From contig CBDCUW010000005.1 of NCBI GenBank assembly GCA_965222745.1, forward strand, positions 186,001-250,000: a DNA stretch of 64,000 nt, given 5' to 3'. Below the pieces are notes generated by a model, which was not told the DNA's origin, ran no database searches, and saw nothing but the letters and a program-made list of their open reading frames with translations. The DNA is from CBDCUW01 sp965222745 (GTDB lineage: Bacteria > Planctomycetota > Planctomycetia > Pirellulales > Pirellulaceae). Positions within the stretch are counted from its first letter, which is position 1, and each line of letters begins with the position of its first letter. The translations under genes were made by a program, and so were the position numbers. Below, in pieces: positions 9,742-18,599 of the stretch.

Positions 9742-11055
9742 TTAGGTCAATACCTCGCGGCATGGCTGGCTATCAAAATCGGCGATCGGAACCGGGCGGC
9801 TTCCGACCATGTATTCCTTGTGGTGATCGATGCCAAGAGCGGCAAAGATCGTGGCGTACAAATCACCGGCGTTCATTTCGCCGTCGACGACCGTTTGTCC
9901 ATCTTCGTCACTTTTGCCGAACACTGTTCCGCCGCGGACACCACAACCGCTCAGCGTGCAACTCCACGCGCTGGCAAAGTGATCGCGTCCCAAGCTGCCG
10001 TTGATTTTGGGAGTCCGGCCGAATTCGCCCAACGTGATCACCAGCGTGTTGTCCAGCAACCCGCGCGACTTCAGATCATCCAGCAGGGCCGCCATGCAGT
10101 GATCCAGATCGGCACAAAGCTCCCGATGCGTCTCGAAATTCTGGCCGTGACTGTCCCACCAAGCGCGGCCAACTTTGACAAAGGGTACGCCCGCTTCGAT
10201 CAACCGCCGAGCGATCAGACATTGTTGGCCAAACTGTGTCGGTCCATAGTGATCTCGCGCCGACTGCGATTCGCGGTCGATGTCAAACAGATAGTCACTT
10301 GCCATCAGACCGCGAACGCGAGCGAACGCGCTGTTGTGGCTGTCCAGCATCGGGTCGCGATGTTGTCGCATGAACCCGGCCGACAGCGCTTCGCGCAGCT
10401 GGGCACGGTCACGGTGATCGGTATCGCTGACCGATTCATGCCGTTGGATATCGGCCGGCATCATCTTGTCGGTCAAAAACATCGGGTTATACCGGCCTCC
10501 CAGAAACCCGGCCGATCCCTGCCGGCGCCCTTCGGTCGACGTGTACATGGCGACGTAATCAGGCACCTTGCTGTCGATACGACCCAGCTCGCGGGCAATC
10601 AGCGCACCCAGGTGAGGGAACTCGATGCTCGGTTCACTCACTCGCCCGGTATCCATCAATTGGTAAGCCGTACCGTGATCGGCGATCTTGGTATTGAGCG
10701 AACGGATGATGGCGGTTTCGCCCAGACGGCTGGCCATCTTCGGCATCAGTTCGGAGATTTCGATACCTGGAATGCTGGTTTGAATCTTTGCAAACGGGCC
10801 GCCAGTCAATCGTCCCGGCTTGGGATCCCAAGTTTCCAACTGGCTCGCACCGCCGGCAAGCCACAGTAGGATGACCCGCTTGTCGGTCTGCGCCAGCTTG
10901 CGTGCAAACACCGGTTCGGCCAGCACATCGACCGCCGACATGTTGGCGGCAAAGGCGGCAGCAGGAGCGGTGCCGGCAAGCCGCAGCGCCATCCGCCGGC
11001 TCAATCCCACGCGACGGTCGCCGCGCTCACTGGAATGTCGAACAGGGTCGTTCAT
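9742..11055 (-). CDS. DUF1501 family protein, Tat-exported
   Basis: Protein of 437 residues of the DUF1501 family, which is related to the alkaline phosphatase/sulfatase superfamily and expanded in planctomycetes. The N-terminus has a twin-arginine-like signal (LSRRMALRLAGTAPAAAFA). Recognisable family stretches are VILLWLAGGASQLETWDPKP, GVPFVKVGRAWWDSHGQNF and TLVITLGEFGRTPKING. It follows the DUF1549/DUF1553 gene after 10 bases and precedes the WD40 gene, so the three probably form one operon. The biochemical activity of DUF1501 is not established; a role in polysaccharide or sulfate-ester use is only inferred from context. Confidence 0.9.
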   Translation of the reverse strand: MNDPVRHSSERGDRRVGLSRRMALRLAGTAPAAAFAANMSAVDVLAEPVFARKLAQTDKRVILLWLAGGASQLETWDPKPGRLTGGPFAKIQTSIPGIEISELMPKMASRLGETAIIRSLNTKIADHGTAYQLMDTGRVSEPSIEFPHLGALIARELGRIDSKVPDYVAMYTSTEGRRQGSAGFLGGRYNPMFLTDKMMPADIQRHESVSDTDHRDRAQLREALSAGFMRQHRDPMLDSHNSAFARVRGLMASDYLFDIDRESQSARDHYGPTQFGQQCLIARRLIEAGVPFVKVGRAWWDSHGQNFETHRELCADLDHCMAALLDDLKSRGLLDNTLVITLGEFGRTPKINGSLGRDHFASAWSCTLSGCGVRGGTVFGKSDEDGQTVVDGEMNAGDLYATIFAALGIDHHKEYMVGSRPVPIADFDSQPCREVLT

Positions 11056-11065
11056 GATCGCTACT

Positions 11066-12688
11066 TCAATGGTTGAAACGAAATTCGGCAGAAACCATCA
11101 GCGCCCAAACCACTTGGCGAATCGCTTGTTCACGGCGATCGGCCCGCGCGGCAAGGTAACCGGTGATAGTTTGGTGCTGATCGCCGCTTGGCGGACGGCT
11201 CAGGATCGACTTGCAGGCGCGAAACGAAACTTCATCGTCCGAATCAAACCCGCCCAAATAACCGACAAGCTTCTGGCGGCTATTGCCCAGGATGTCATTT
11301 TGTATCGAAGCATTGTTGCTGAACCAAAGTGCCTCGGAGATCGGAACTTGAAATCCGTCATCGGGAATTTCAAACTGCCTCGCCTGTCCCTCGCTTTGCT
11401 TTTCCAATTCGGCGCGTTTGGCAGGCCAATTTTCGGCATCCAGGTACCCGACCATTTGATCGGGGTTGGAAGTCGCGACGCGATAGGAAAGCGACAACTG
11501 ATGAGGCGACAGCGGCCGATGAGACGCCACCGCAAATAAGTCGGCGGCAAGCGGATCGTCGGAATGATTCTGGGAACGCCGAGCGTAGGTGTCTGACAAC
11601 ACGATCGCCTGCACCAAACGCTTCAAATCGTATCCGTGGCTGGCCATGTCGCCGGCCAACTCAGCAAGCAACTGCGGATGGCTGGGCAGGTTCTCCGAAT
11701 GCATTTGGTCCAACGGATGAACTAGCCCGCGTCCCATCAGTCGAGCCCAAATTCGATTGACGATGTTCTTTGCGAAGAACATCGATTGACGATCGCCGAG
11801 GGCCAGTTCGACCAGTTGAGACCGTGGTCGAAAATCTGGTTTCGGCGGCGGGTCGGCCTTGTCGTCCTTTTCCGCTTTCTTGATCGCTTCGCGATACTCC
11901 TTCAGCTGCGCCTCTTCCAAATGCGACTCCGGCTCAGTGACCTTGGCCCCGGTCAAAAACATGAAGTCGGCTTGCAGATCGTCACCGTCGATCGTCGTGT
12001 ACTTCAAGTTTCCATCAAACCGCTCACCCAGTAGACCTTTCCTGGTTCGAAACGTCCGTTTGAAGAACGAAGCCATTCCGTAGTAATGTGCCTGGGTCCA
12101 ATCGAGCACCAGTGGATGATCGTGACACTTCGCACAACCGACGTTCACGCCAAACCAGACGATGCTGGAATCGTTCGTGACCGCATCGATGTTGTTGATC
12201 CGCTGGCTTAAGAAAGCGACCGGCCGATTGTCTTCCGACAGCGTGTCCTCGGGCGAGATGATTTCACGAAACAGTTGTTCCCACGACCGATTTTCGGTGG
12301 TCGCTTCCAACAGGTATTCACGCCAGGGATCATTGTGTTGCAAGCGACGAAGCAGCAGCGTGTCCAATTCATTGCGTTGGTGAAAAGCAAAATCGGGCGA
12401 ATCGATCAGGCGGGCGACCAGCCGAGTGCGTTTATCGTTTTCTCGCGAGCCAATGAACGCGTCCAGTTCGGCGATCGTCGGTATGCGGCCAGCAAGATCC
12501 AGCGTCAGGCGACGAATGAACTGATGATCCGAGATCGTTTCGCCCGGCTGGATGTTTTCACCAGCCAGCCGCTGATCGATTCGCTGGTCGATCAACCTGG
12601 CCAAACCGTGCACGTCGGCCGGCAAAGTGGGAACGCCGACAAACAAGCAAATCGAAGCGAACCCGATCGTTCGTAAAAACTGTCGCAT
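11066..12688 (-). CDS. DUF1549/DUF1553 protein without a cytochrome N-domain
   Basis: Secreted protein of 540 residues starting at ATG 12688 with the signal MRQFLRTIGFASICLFVG. The DUF1549 part (FIRRLTLDLAGRIPTIAELD) contains one CxxCH motif in VGCAKCHDHPLVLDW. The DUF1553 part follows (NRIWARLMGRGLVHPLDQM, and the C-terminal VVWALMVSAEFRFNH). Unlike the paralogue at 48715-51057 it lacks the N-terminal PSCyt1 haem domain, so it is about 240 residues shorter. First gene of the cluster with DUF1501 and WD40. An upstream in-frame start at 12802 would put 38 residues before the signal peptide and is unlikely. Confidence 0.88.
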   Translation of the reverse strand: MRQFLRTIGFASICLFVGVPTLPADVHGLARLIDQRIDQRLAGENIQPGETISDHQFIRRLTLDLAGRIPTIAELDAFIGSRENDKRTRLVARLIDSPDFAFHQRNELDTLLLRRLQHNDPWREYLLEATTENRSWEQLFREIISPEDTLSEDNRPVAFLSQRINNIDAVTNDSSIVWFGVNVGCAKCHDHPLVLDWTQAHYYGMASFFKRTFRTRKGLLGERFDGNLKYTTIDGDDLQADFMFLTGAKVTEPESHLEEAQLKEYREAIKKAEKDDKADPPPKPDFRPRSQLVELALGDRQSMFFAKNIVNRIWARLMGRGLVHPLDQMHSENLPSHPQLLAELAGDMASHGYDLKRLVQAIVLSDTYARRSQNHSDDPLAADLFAVASHRPLSPHQLSLSYRVATSNPDQMVGYLDAENWPAKRAELEKQSEGQARQFEIPDDGFQVPISEALWFSNNASIQNDILGNSRQKLVGYLGGFDSDDEVSFRACKSILSRPPSGDQHQTITGYLAARADRREQAIRQVVWALMVSAEFRFNH

Positions 12689-12883
12689 GGGGACAGAAGA
12701 ACCTAGGCGGGAGGTTGGGGCGGGAAGGCCACCATGATAATCGAGTCGGCACCCCGTGATCAATTCGGATCGGTCCCAACCATCACGGTTGGGTGTGGGC
12801 ACGCCAATCGGATGGTTTGAGACAGCGATTCCGCGGCACGACTTTAGGGCGGGTCCATCGCCTGTTCAAAACACTTGCGTAGC

Positions 12884-13000
12884 AGGTGACCACGAATCAC
12901 TCGAATAGCACGAATGAAGAAAAAATGGGTTTGCATGGAAGAGAGTCTTGCACACACTTCCTTTTCCTATTCGTGTGATTCGAGCTATTCGTGGTCACCT
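12884..13000. repeat. Palindromic intergenic element with 9-bp internal period
   Basis: Two 32-base arms, 12884-12915 and 12969-13000, are inverted copies of each other at 28 of 32 positions and begin AGGTGACCACGAAT. Each arm reads as 9-bp units CACGAATCA-CTCGAATAG-CACGAAT. In the right arm, read as reverse complement, the CAC and AGC spacers between the units are swapped. It lies in the 340-base gap between the DUF1549 start and the queA stop. The rest of that gap (12689-12883) shows no feature beyond the presumed promoter of the DUF1549 operon. Confidence 0.7.
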
Positions 13001-13028
13001 CTCTTCTCCGAACGATGAGCCACTTTGG

Positions 13029-14126
13029 CTAGACGATCAGCATCGCGTCACCGTAGCTGTAGAATCGATACTCGTTGTCGATCGCTACCTGGTAGGCTTT
13101 CAAGGCGAGTTGGCGTGATGCGAAGGCGCTGACCAATACCAGCAGCGAACTGCGGGGCAGATGAAAGTTCGTCATCAATGCGTCGACGACTTTGAAATCG
13201 TAGGGCGGTTTGATGAACAGGTCGGTCGACGCGGTCCAACTCTCCAGCCGATCTTCGCCGCCGTTCCAAGCGCTTTCAAGCACTCGAACGCTGGTCGTGC
13301 CGACGGCGACACAGCGGCCACCGGCTTGTCTTCGCTGCTGAATGGTCTGAGCGGTCGCGTCATCGATCTGCCCCCATTCGCTGTGCATCTGATGTTCGGC
13401 CAGAGTATCGGACTGGATCGGACGAAAAGTTCCAATCCCCACGTGCAACGTGACCTCGCAAATCGCCACACCTGTGCAGGCAATGTTTTCCAGCAGCGTG
13501 TCGGTGAAATGCAAACCGGCGGTCGGTGCCGCGACGCTGCCGCGGTCCTTGGCGAAAACGGTTTGATAGTTGGCGATGTCGGCATCCACCATCTGGCCGT
13601 CGCGAATGTAGGGCGGTAGCGGAATCCGACCGTAATGCTGCAACCAATCGGCCGCCTCACGCAGCTGGGAATCGCTTTCGCCCGCCAGCGGAACATATTC
13701 ATCAGGAAGTTCGGGCTTGACCAGCAAATTGCCGTCATCCGTCCGAGCAACCACGATCAACCTCATGCAATCGCGGGCGTTGCGATCCTGGATAGTGATC
13801 GATTCCCCTTGGCGAAGCTTTCCGCGAGTTTTGGTCAGCACCTCCCAAATCCCCGACTCCTTATCCTCTCGCAAAAACAGCCCCTGCCACCGTCCTTTGG
13901 TGTCGGTGCGATAGCCGACCAGCCGCGCCGGAACCACCTTGGAGTTATTCATCACCAGAGCGTCATCACACCGCAGCAATTCGGGCAAATCACGGACGTG
14001 GTAATGATCGATTTCGCCACTGGCACGATCGACAAGCATCAATCGCGAATCGCTGCGGGTCCCCAGAGGTTCTTGCGCGATCAGGTTGCGCGGTAAATGG
14101 TAGTCGTAAGAATCTAACTCGCTCAT
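13029..14126 (-). CDS. queA: S-adenosylmethionine:tRNA ribosyltransferase-isomerase
   Basis: QueA makes epoxyqueuosine in tRNA by moving the ribosyl part of S-adenosylmethionine onto 7-aminomethyl-7-deazaguanine. From ATG 14126 the protein has 365 residues, the usual size, and starts SELDSYDYHLPRNLIAQEPL. Other family signatures are DDALVMNNSKVVPARLVG, DRGSVAAPTAGLHFT, VTLHVGIGTFRPI and TNFHLPRSSLLVLVSAFA. Seven more residues are possible from an upstream ATG, but the SELDSYDY start matches the family. A single gene between repeat elements. Confidence 0.96.
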   Translation of the reverse strand: MSELDSYDYHLPRNLIAQEPLGTRSDSRLMLVDRASGEIDHYHVRDLPELLRCDDALVMNNSKVVPARLVGYRTDTKGRWQGLFLREDKESGIWEVLTKTRGKLRQGESITIQDRNARDCMRLIVVARTDDGNLLVKPELPDEYVPLAGESDSQLREAADWLQHYGRIPLPPYIRDGQMVDADIANYQTVFAKDRGSVAAPTAGLHFTDTLLENIACTGVAICEVTLHVGIGTFRPIQSDTLAEHQMHSEWGQIDDATAQTIQQRRQAGGRCVAVGTTSVRVLESAWNGGEDRLESWTASTDLFIKPPYDFKVVDALMTNFHLPRSSLLVLVSAFASRQLALKAYQVAIDNEYRFYSYGDAMLIV

Positions 14127-14196
14127 TGAAGTGAGTGTAGCAATCACCGGGCCATCCGATCAGCCCAGTGGGTGCACTCATCTAGTTTCAATCATT

Positions 14197-14259
14197 GTAG
14201 GCCGATTTGTCCCCAAGTCGGCGAGTACAGGATCGCCGACTTGGGACAAGCCGGCCTAC
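14197..14259. repeat. Inverted repeat of the GTAGGCCGG...AAGTCGGCGA family
   Basis: Arms at 14197-14224 and 14233-14259 (GTAGGCCG...AAGTCGGCGA and TCGCCGACTT...CGGCCTAC) separated by 8 bases could form a long hairpin. It lies downstream of the sulfatase and upstream of queA, both read leftward. Lacking a T-run it is not a standard intrinsic terminator, though it could still stop transcription or protect a 3' end. The left arm recurs at 47145-47172 with two differences. Confidence 0.7.
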
Positions 14260-14286
14260 CAAGCAGGACGCTCTCAAACGAACCGG

Positions 14287-15930
14287 CTACTTGCGAGGCC
14301 GGCGATCTTCCAGCCAACTTTGGGTGGGCATCGAATCTGGTTGGGATTTCACCCAATCGGGCTGGGGAAACCATCGCAACGAACTGACGCGCGGGTAGGT
14401 TTCCCAGACGTGTGCCGCGGCGGGATCGGTTTGCCGAAGATCACCGGTCCGCGTCAGGTACTTCGTCAGACGCTGTGAAAGATCCGCTTTCACGGCCGCG
14501 TGCTCTTCGGAAGCTGCCAAATTGTTCAAGCACCCCGGATCCGCTTGGATGTTATAAAGCTCTTCTCGTGGCCGAAGGTCGACCGCCGCGCCCAGAAGTT
14601 TCGCCGTCGATTCTTGCTGGCGATTGGCGATCATCCATTGCAGCGTGGGACCGTTGTCGATGTCGTGATAACCACCGTGCGGATTGCCGAGTTTGCTGGA
14701 AACAATCTTGCCGGCGCCATCGTAAATCGCTTTGTCAAACTTCTGAGGTGTTCCGGCTGGCCAGCGATCCGGCGTGAAGTTACGAATGTAAAGATGTTTT
14801 TTCGTTCGGATGCATCGGCAAGGATAACCGAGGCTGTTGTATCGGGACGACGAATGCCGCTCCCGTCCGCTAAAGACTTCCTGGCGAGGCGGATGGCTCT
14901 TGTCCGAATCGGACGAGTATCGGCCAAGCAGGCTTTGCCCCGGCATCATTTCGGGCTGCTTCGGAGCAACCTCGGCCGCTTCGAAGATGGTCTTGGTCAC
15001 GTCGATCAGGCTGACCAAATCGTCCGTTGTTTGCCCGTCGTCGATTTTGGCCGGCCAGGAAATCGCCAGCGGCATGTGGATGCCAAACTCATAGAGATTC
15101 GCCTTGGCACGGGGAAAGGGCATGCCGTTGTCACTGGTGACGATGACCAGCGTGTTCTCCAACTCGCCGGTTTGCTGAAGATGATCCAGCATCCGCATCA
15201 GGTGAGAATCGAACCACTCGATTTCGTACAAGTAGTCAGCGATATCGCTGCGAATTTCTTCACTATCGGGTAAGAACGCCGGCACCGCGACCTTCGCCGG
15301 ATCGATGCCGTTGCGGCTACCGATCCCTTTGTCGTAACTGCGATGGGGCTCGCTGGCGCCAAACCAAAAGCAGAACGGCTGTGTTTCTTCGCGTGCTTTT
15401 AAAAACTCGCGAAAATTCGCGGAGTAGTCGTTGCTGGAAATTCCCTTGGGCGAATCGTTCTTTTTCGATGAATACGATTTACCGGCCGGGTTTTGGGGCC
15501 AGTCGGTTGCCCGTCCCGGCCCCCATCCTTTTCCAGTCATGCCAACGTGGTAACCCGAATCGGCCAACTGCCCCGTGAACACCGGCAGGTCGCGGGGAAA
15601 AAAGCTGGCGTGAGTTCCAGCGTGCCGGTTTTGCCAGATTTCTCGGCCCGTCAGAAAGGCGGCGCGCATCGGACTGCAACCGGGCGCGGGAGTGAACGCG
15701 TTGTGGAACAGAACGCCGGTTCGCGCCACTCGATCAAACGCAGGTGTTCGGACTGCCGGGTCACCGTAGGCGGAGGTGTGCGGATAAGACTGATCGTCGG
15801 CGATCGCGATCAAGATGTTCGGTCGATCGCCGTAAGCCCACGAAACAGCAACCATGCCGATCAACGCAGAGAACAGATAGCGAATCAAAGTGAATCTCCC
15901 CAATCGTGCTTCGACAGCGGACGAAATCAT
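14287..15930 (-). CDS. Secreted formylglycine-dependent sulfatase
   Basis: Type I sulfatase of 547 residues. An N-terminal hydrophobic segment (IRYLFSALIGMVAVSWAYG) would direct export. The metal-site start RPNILIAIADDQ is at 36-47, and the formylglycine motif C-S-P-M-R with trailing LTGRE starts at Cys85. Further family motifs are VTSDNGMPF and the C-terminal PREELYNIQADPGCLNNLA, typical of planctomycete N-sulfoglucosamine-type sulfatases. Its ATG overlaps the stop of the upstream protease gene (ATGA), so the two are translated from one mRNA. Substrate unknown. Confidence 0.92.
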   Translation of the reverse strand: MISSAVEARLGRFTLIRYLFSALIGMVAVSWAYGDRPNILIAIADDQSYPHTSAYGDPAVRTPAFDRVARTGVLFHNAFTPAPGCSPMRAAFLTGREIWQNRHAGTHASFFPRDLPVFTGQLADSGYHVGMTGKGWGPGRATDWPQNPAGKSYSSKKNDSPKGISSNDYSANFREFLKAREETQPFCFWFGASEPHRSYDKGIGSRNGIDPAKVAVPAFLPDSEEIRSDIADYLYEIEWFDSHLMRMLDHLQQTGELENTLVIVTSDNGMPFPRAKANLYEFGIHMPLAISWPAKIDDGQTTDDLVSLIDVTKTIFEAAEVAPKQPEMMPGQSLLGRYSSDSDKSHPPRQEVFSGRERHSSSRYNSLGYPCRCIRTKKHLYIRNFTPDRWPAGTPQKFDKAIYDGAGKIVSSKLGNPHGGYHDIDNGPTLQWMIANRQQESTAKLLGAAVDLRPREELYNIQADPGCLNNLAASEEHAAVKADLSQRLTKYLTRTGDLRQTDPAAAHVWETYPRVSSLRWFPQPDWVKSQPDSMPTQSWLEDRRPRK

Positions 15931-16892
15931 TGCCGGCGGCGGCGGCCAGCGCGGTAAGCGAAAAAGATTCCTACAACCGCCGCCAACAGCGCAGGATTTG
16001 GTTCGGGCACGCTGGAAACCGCAACCGTTGTGATGACAAAACCGTCCGCGGTCGTGATCGCGTTGATCTGGTCCAGGTAAGGAATGACCAGCGAGCTGAA
16101 ACTATCATACCGATCGCCATCGGCAGGGTTGCTTCCGGCAGGCACGTCGATTCCGTAATGAGTACCGATCACAGCCAACTGGCCGTCGATTTGAATCAAC
16201 GCCGATAAGCCGGAATCTCCGCTGATCAACCCGGTCTCATCGTCCCCCAATCCTCCGGCGCCTCCGTTGGTTGCCGTATCAAACGAAAAGCCGATGGTAG
16301 CCGTTGGGCTGACCCCGCCGGCAAACGCCACGATGCCGGTGGTGTCGACGACGTTGCGGCCCGCCTGATTGCCTTGGCCGAACACCAAAATTTCTCGGCC
16401 GTGAAGTCCCGTGGGATCTCCGGCGACCAAGGCAAGCGGCTGCACACCATGGGCGACGGGAATCGGAGCGTCCAAGGTGAACAACATCAGGTCGCTTGAC
16501 TGCGAAGTTCCGCCAGGAAGCGTCGTCGATAAAACGACGGAACTTGACGTCGAATACGTTCGCACCACCCCATCGCTGCCGCGAAAAATGGGCGCCGAGG
16601 TGTTGGCGTGTCTGGCAGTGATGTAGTGCCGCGGTGTGATCAAGGTGGCTGGATTGAATCCGACGCCGGAGATATCGGATTCAGAAAGACCGCTTTCGGA
16701 AATAAAAAACGCGGGATTCGGATCGGTGGTGCCGGTGAGAAACCGGCTGTGCCTGGCAGGATCGAACCCGGCGATCACCGCACCGCGGGCGGCGGACGGG
16801 GCAAGGGAAACGATCCCCAACAGGAGAATCATCCAAGGTTGCGTCGAAATCGAAAGCTGCCGCGCGGTGCTCGAAAGAAGCGAAGGTTGCAT
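15927..16892 (-). CDS. Trypsin-like serine protease with PEP-CTERM-type C-terminus
   Basis: Secreted protein of 321 residues. After the signal (MILLLGIVSLAPSAARGA) a chymotrypsin-fold triad can be read: His95 in ITPRHYITARHA, Asp134 in SSDLMLFTL and Ser227 in SGDSGLSAL. The C-terminus VPEPN, then a hydrophobic helix (ALLAAVVGIFFAY), then RAGRRRR is the layout of the PEP-CTERM sorting signal, which is recognised by an exosortase and anchors or releases exopolysaccharide-associated proteins. It overlaps the sulfatase by four bases. The triad assignment is by motif reading only. 141 bases separate its start from the divergent esterase start. Confidence 0.8.
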   Translation of the reverse strand: MQPSLLSSTARQLSISTQPWMILLLGIVSLAPSAARGAVIAGFDPARHSRFLTGTTDPNPAFFISESGLSESDISGVGFNPATLITPRHYITARHANTSAPIFRGSDGVVRTYSTSSSVVLSTTLPGGTSQSSDLMLFTLDAPIPVAHGVQPLALVAGDPTGLHGREILVFGQGNQAGRNVVDTTGIVAFAGGVSPTATIGFSFDTATNGGAGGLGDDETGLISGDSGLSALIQIDGQLAVIGTHYGIDVPAGSNPADGDRYDSFSSLVIPYLDQINAITTADGFVITTVAVSSVPEPNPALLAAVVGIFFAYRAGRRRRQ

Positions 16893-17033
16893 GAGGCCCA
16901 GCCGTGGCTGACGAAACGAGAGCGGGGGAAACGCATCCAGTGTAACCAGACCGGAAACAGGTGTGCGCTTGATGTATGATCTTTACCCTCCCGCCGAAAC
17001 CATTCCCCTTCCTTTCCACGAGCCGCTACACCG

Positions 17034-18599
17034 ATGAACCTTCGACTGTTTTCCCTGTTGGTCGCCCTCTGCTCACTTTGCCACTTCGGCACGCCTCAGG
17101 CAGCCCACGCCGAATTGAAAATGTCCTCCGTTTTCGGTGATTCGATGGTGCTGCAACGAAATCGCCCGATCCACGTTTGGGGCTGGACGACTCCCGGCAC
17201 GAAAGTCACCATCAACGTCGCCGACAAATCGGGCTCGGCCGACGCGGATGCGAAGGGTCGTTTCGACGTTCAGCTACCGGCGCTGCCAGCCGGTGGTCCT
17301 CACCAAATGGTGGTCAAGGCGGATGAGACAAAGACGTTCAGCGACGTGTTGGTCGGCGAGGTTTGGATCTGTTCCGGACAATCCAACATGGCATGGCCCG
17401 TTTCCAGTGCCAACGATCCTGACTTGGAATCGATGTCGGCCAAGTTCCCCAACATCCGTTTGATTTCCGTTCCCCAAGTGGGCACGCAAGAGGTTCAAAA
17501 TGATTTCAACGGACAATGGCAAGCATGCACTCCGGAAACAGTGAAGAGTTTTTCGGCGGTCGGTTATTTCTTTGGCCGACAACTTCATCAAACCATCGAC
17601 GTTCCGATCGGACTGATCGACAACGCTTGGGGCGGCAGCGCTGCCGAAGCATGGGTTCGTCGAGACCTGCTGCAGCAGGACAAGAAGTACGCGGACCTGC
17701 TGAAGAAGTGGGATGACCTGGCCAAAACTTACGATCACGACGCCGAAATGGCGAAATGGAAAGAGCGTATTGCCAAATGGCGAGAACAGAAGAAGGGTCC
17801 TCAACCACGACAACCTCGAAATCAACTCGCCGGCCAGCATCGCCCCGCAAATTTGTACAACGGCGTATTGAAACCGGTGCTCGGATACACCATCGCCGGA
17901 GTGATCTGGTACCAGGGAGAATCGAATGCCGGTCGCGCTTACCAGTATCGCGATCTCTTTCCGTTGATGATTCAAAGTTGGCGCGACGAATGGGGTCAGG
18001 GCGATTTTCCCTTCTACTGGGTCCAACTGGCCGACTTCCGAGCGGAAGTCGACGCACCAAATGAAAGCGATTGGGCCGAACTGCGGGAAGCTCAAACGAT
18101 GACCATGTCGCGTCTGAAAAATACTGGCGAAGCGGTCATCCTGGATCTTGGCGAAGCAGCCGATATCCATCCCAAAAACAAGCAAGACGTCGCCAAACGC
18201 TTGGCTCGCTGGGCGCTGGCGAATCAATACAAAGTACCGATCGCTTACCGGAGTCCGATTTACGTTTCGATGGGCAAATCAGGCAGCAACCGAATGATGT
18301 TGTCGTTTGACCATCGCGGCGGCGGACTGGACACGTTTGATGTCCGCGAGCCAATCGGGTTCGCGATCGCCGGCGAGGACAAAAAATTTGTGCATGCCAG
18401 CGCCCGTTTGGTCGATTCGGATGGCGACAGAAAAATGGACAAGATCGAAGTTTGGAGCGACGAGGTGAAAGAACCGGTCGCGGTCCGCTACGGTTGGGCA
18501 GACAACCCGATCTGCAACGTTCAGAGCGTCGAAGGGTTGCCGATGACACCGTTTCGCAGCGACGATTGGCCTGGAGTGACGGTCGCTAACACGAAGTGA
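17034..18599 (+). CDS. Secreted sialate O-acetylesterase (SGNH/SASA family)
   Basis: Esterase of 521 residues with signal peptide (LFSLLVALCSLCHFGTPQAAHA). It would remove acetyl groups from sugars such as acetylated sialic acids or hemicellulose. It has a small beta-domain at about 27-108, the nucleophile motif GQSNM with Ser117, and GVIWYQGESNA, which marks the SASA domain. LGEAADIHPKNKQDVAKRLA supplies the Asp-x-x-His block. Its 3' end overlaps that of the convergent bioB by 14 bases. Acetyl removal complements the nearby sulfatases in carbohydrate use. Confidence 0.93.
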   Translation: MNLRLFSLLVALCSLCHFGTPQAAHAELKMSSVFGDSMVLQRNRPIHVWGWTTPGTKVTINVADKSGSADADAKGRFDVQLPALPAGGPHQMVVKADETKTFSDVLVGEVWICSGQSNMAWPVSSANDPDLESMSAKFPNIRLISVPQVGTQEVQNDFNGQWQACTPETVKSFSAVGYFFGRQLHQTIDVPIGLIDNAWGGSAAEAWVRRDLLQQDKKYADLLKKWDDLAKTYDHDAEMAKWKERIAKWREQKKGPQPRQPRNQLAGQHRPANLYNGVLKPVLGYTIAGVIWYQGESNAGRAYQYRDLFPLMIQSWRDEWGQGDFPFYWVQLADFRAEVDAPNESDWAELREAQTMTMSRLKNTGEAVILDLGEAADIHPKNKQDVAKRLARWALANQYKVPIAYRSPIYVSMGKSGSNRMMLSFDHRGGGLDTFDVREPIGFAIAGEDKKFVHASARLVDSDGDRKMDKIEVWSDEVKEPVAVRYGWADNPICNVQSVEGLPMTPFRSDDWPGVTVANTK

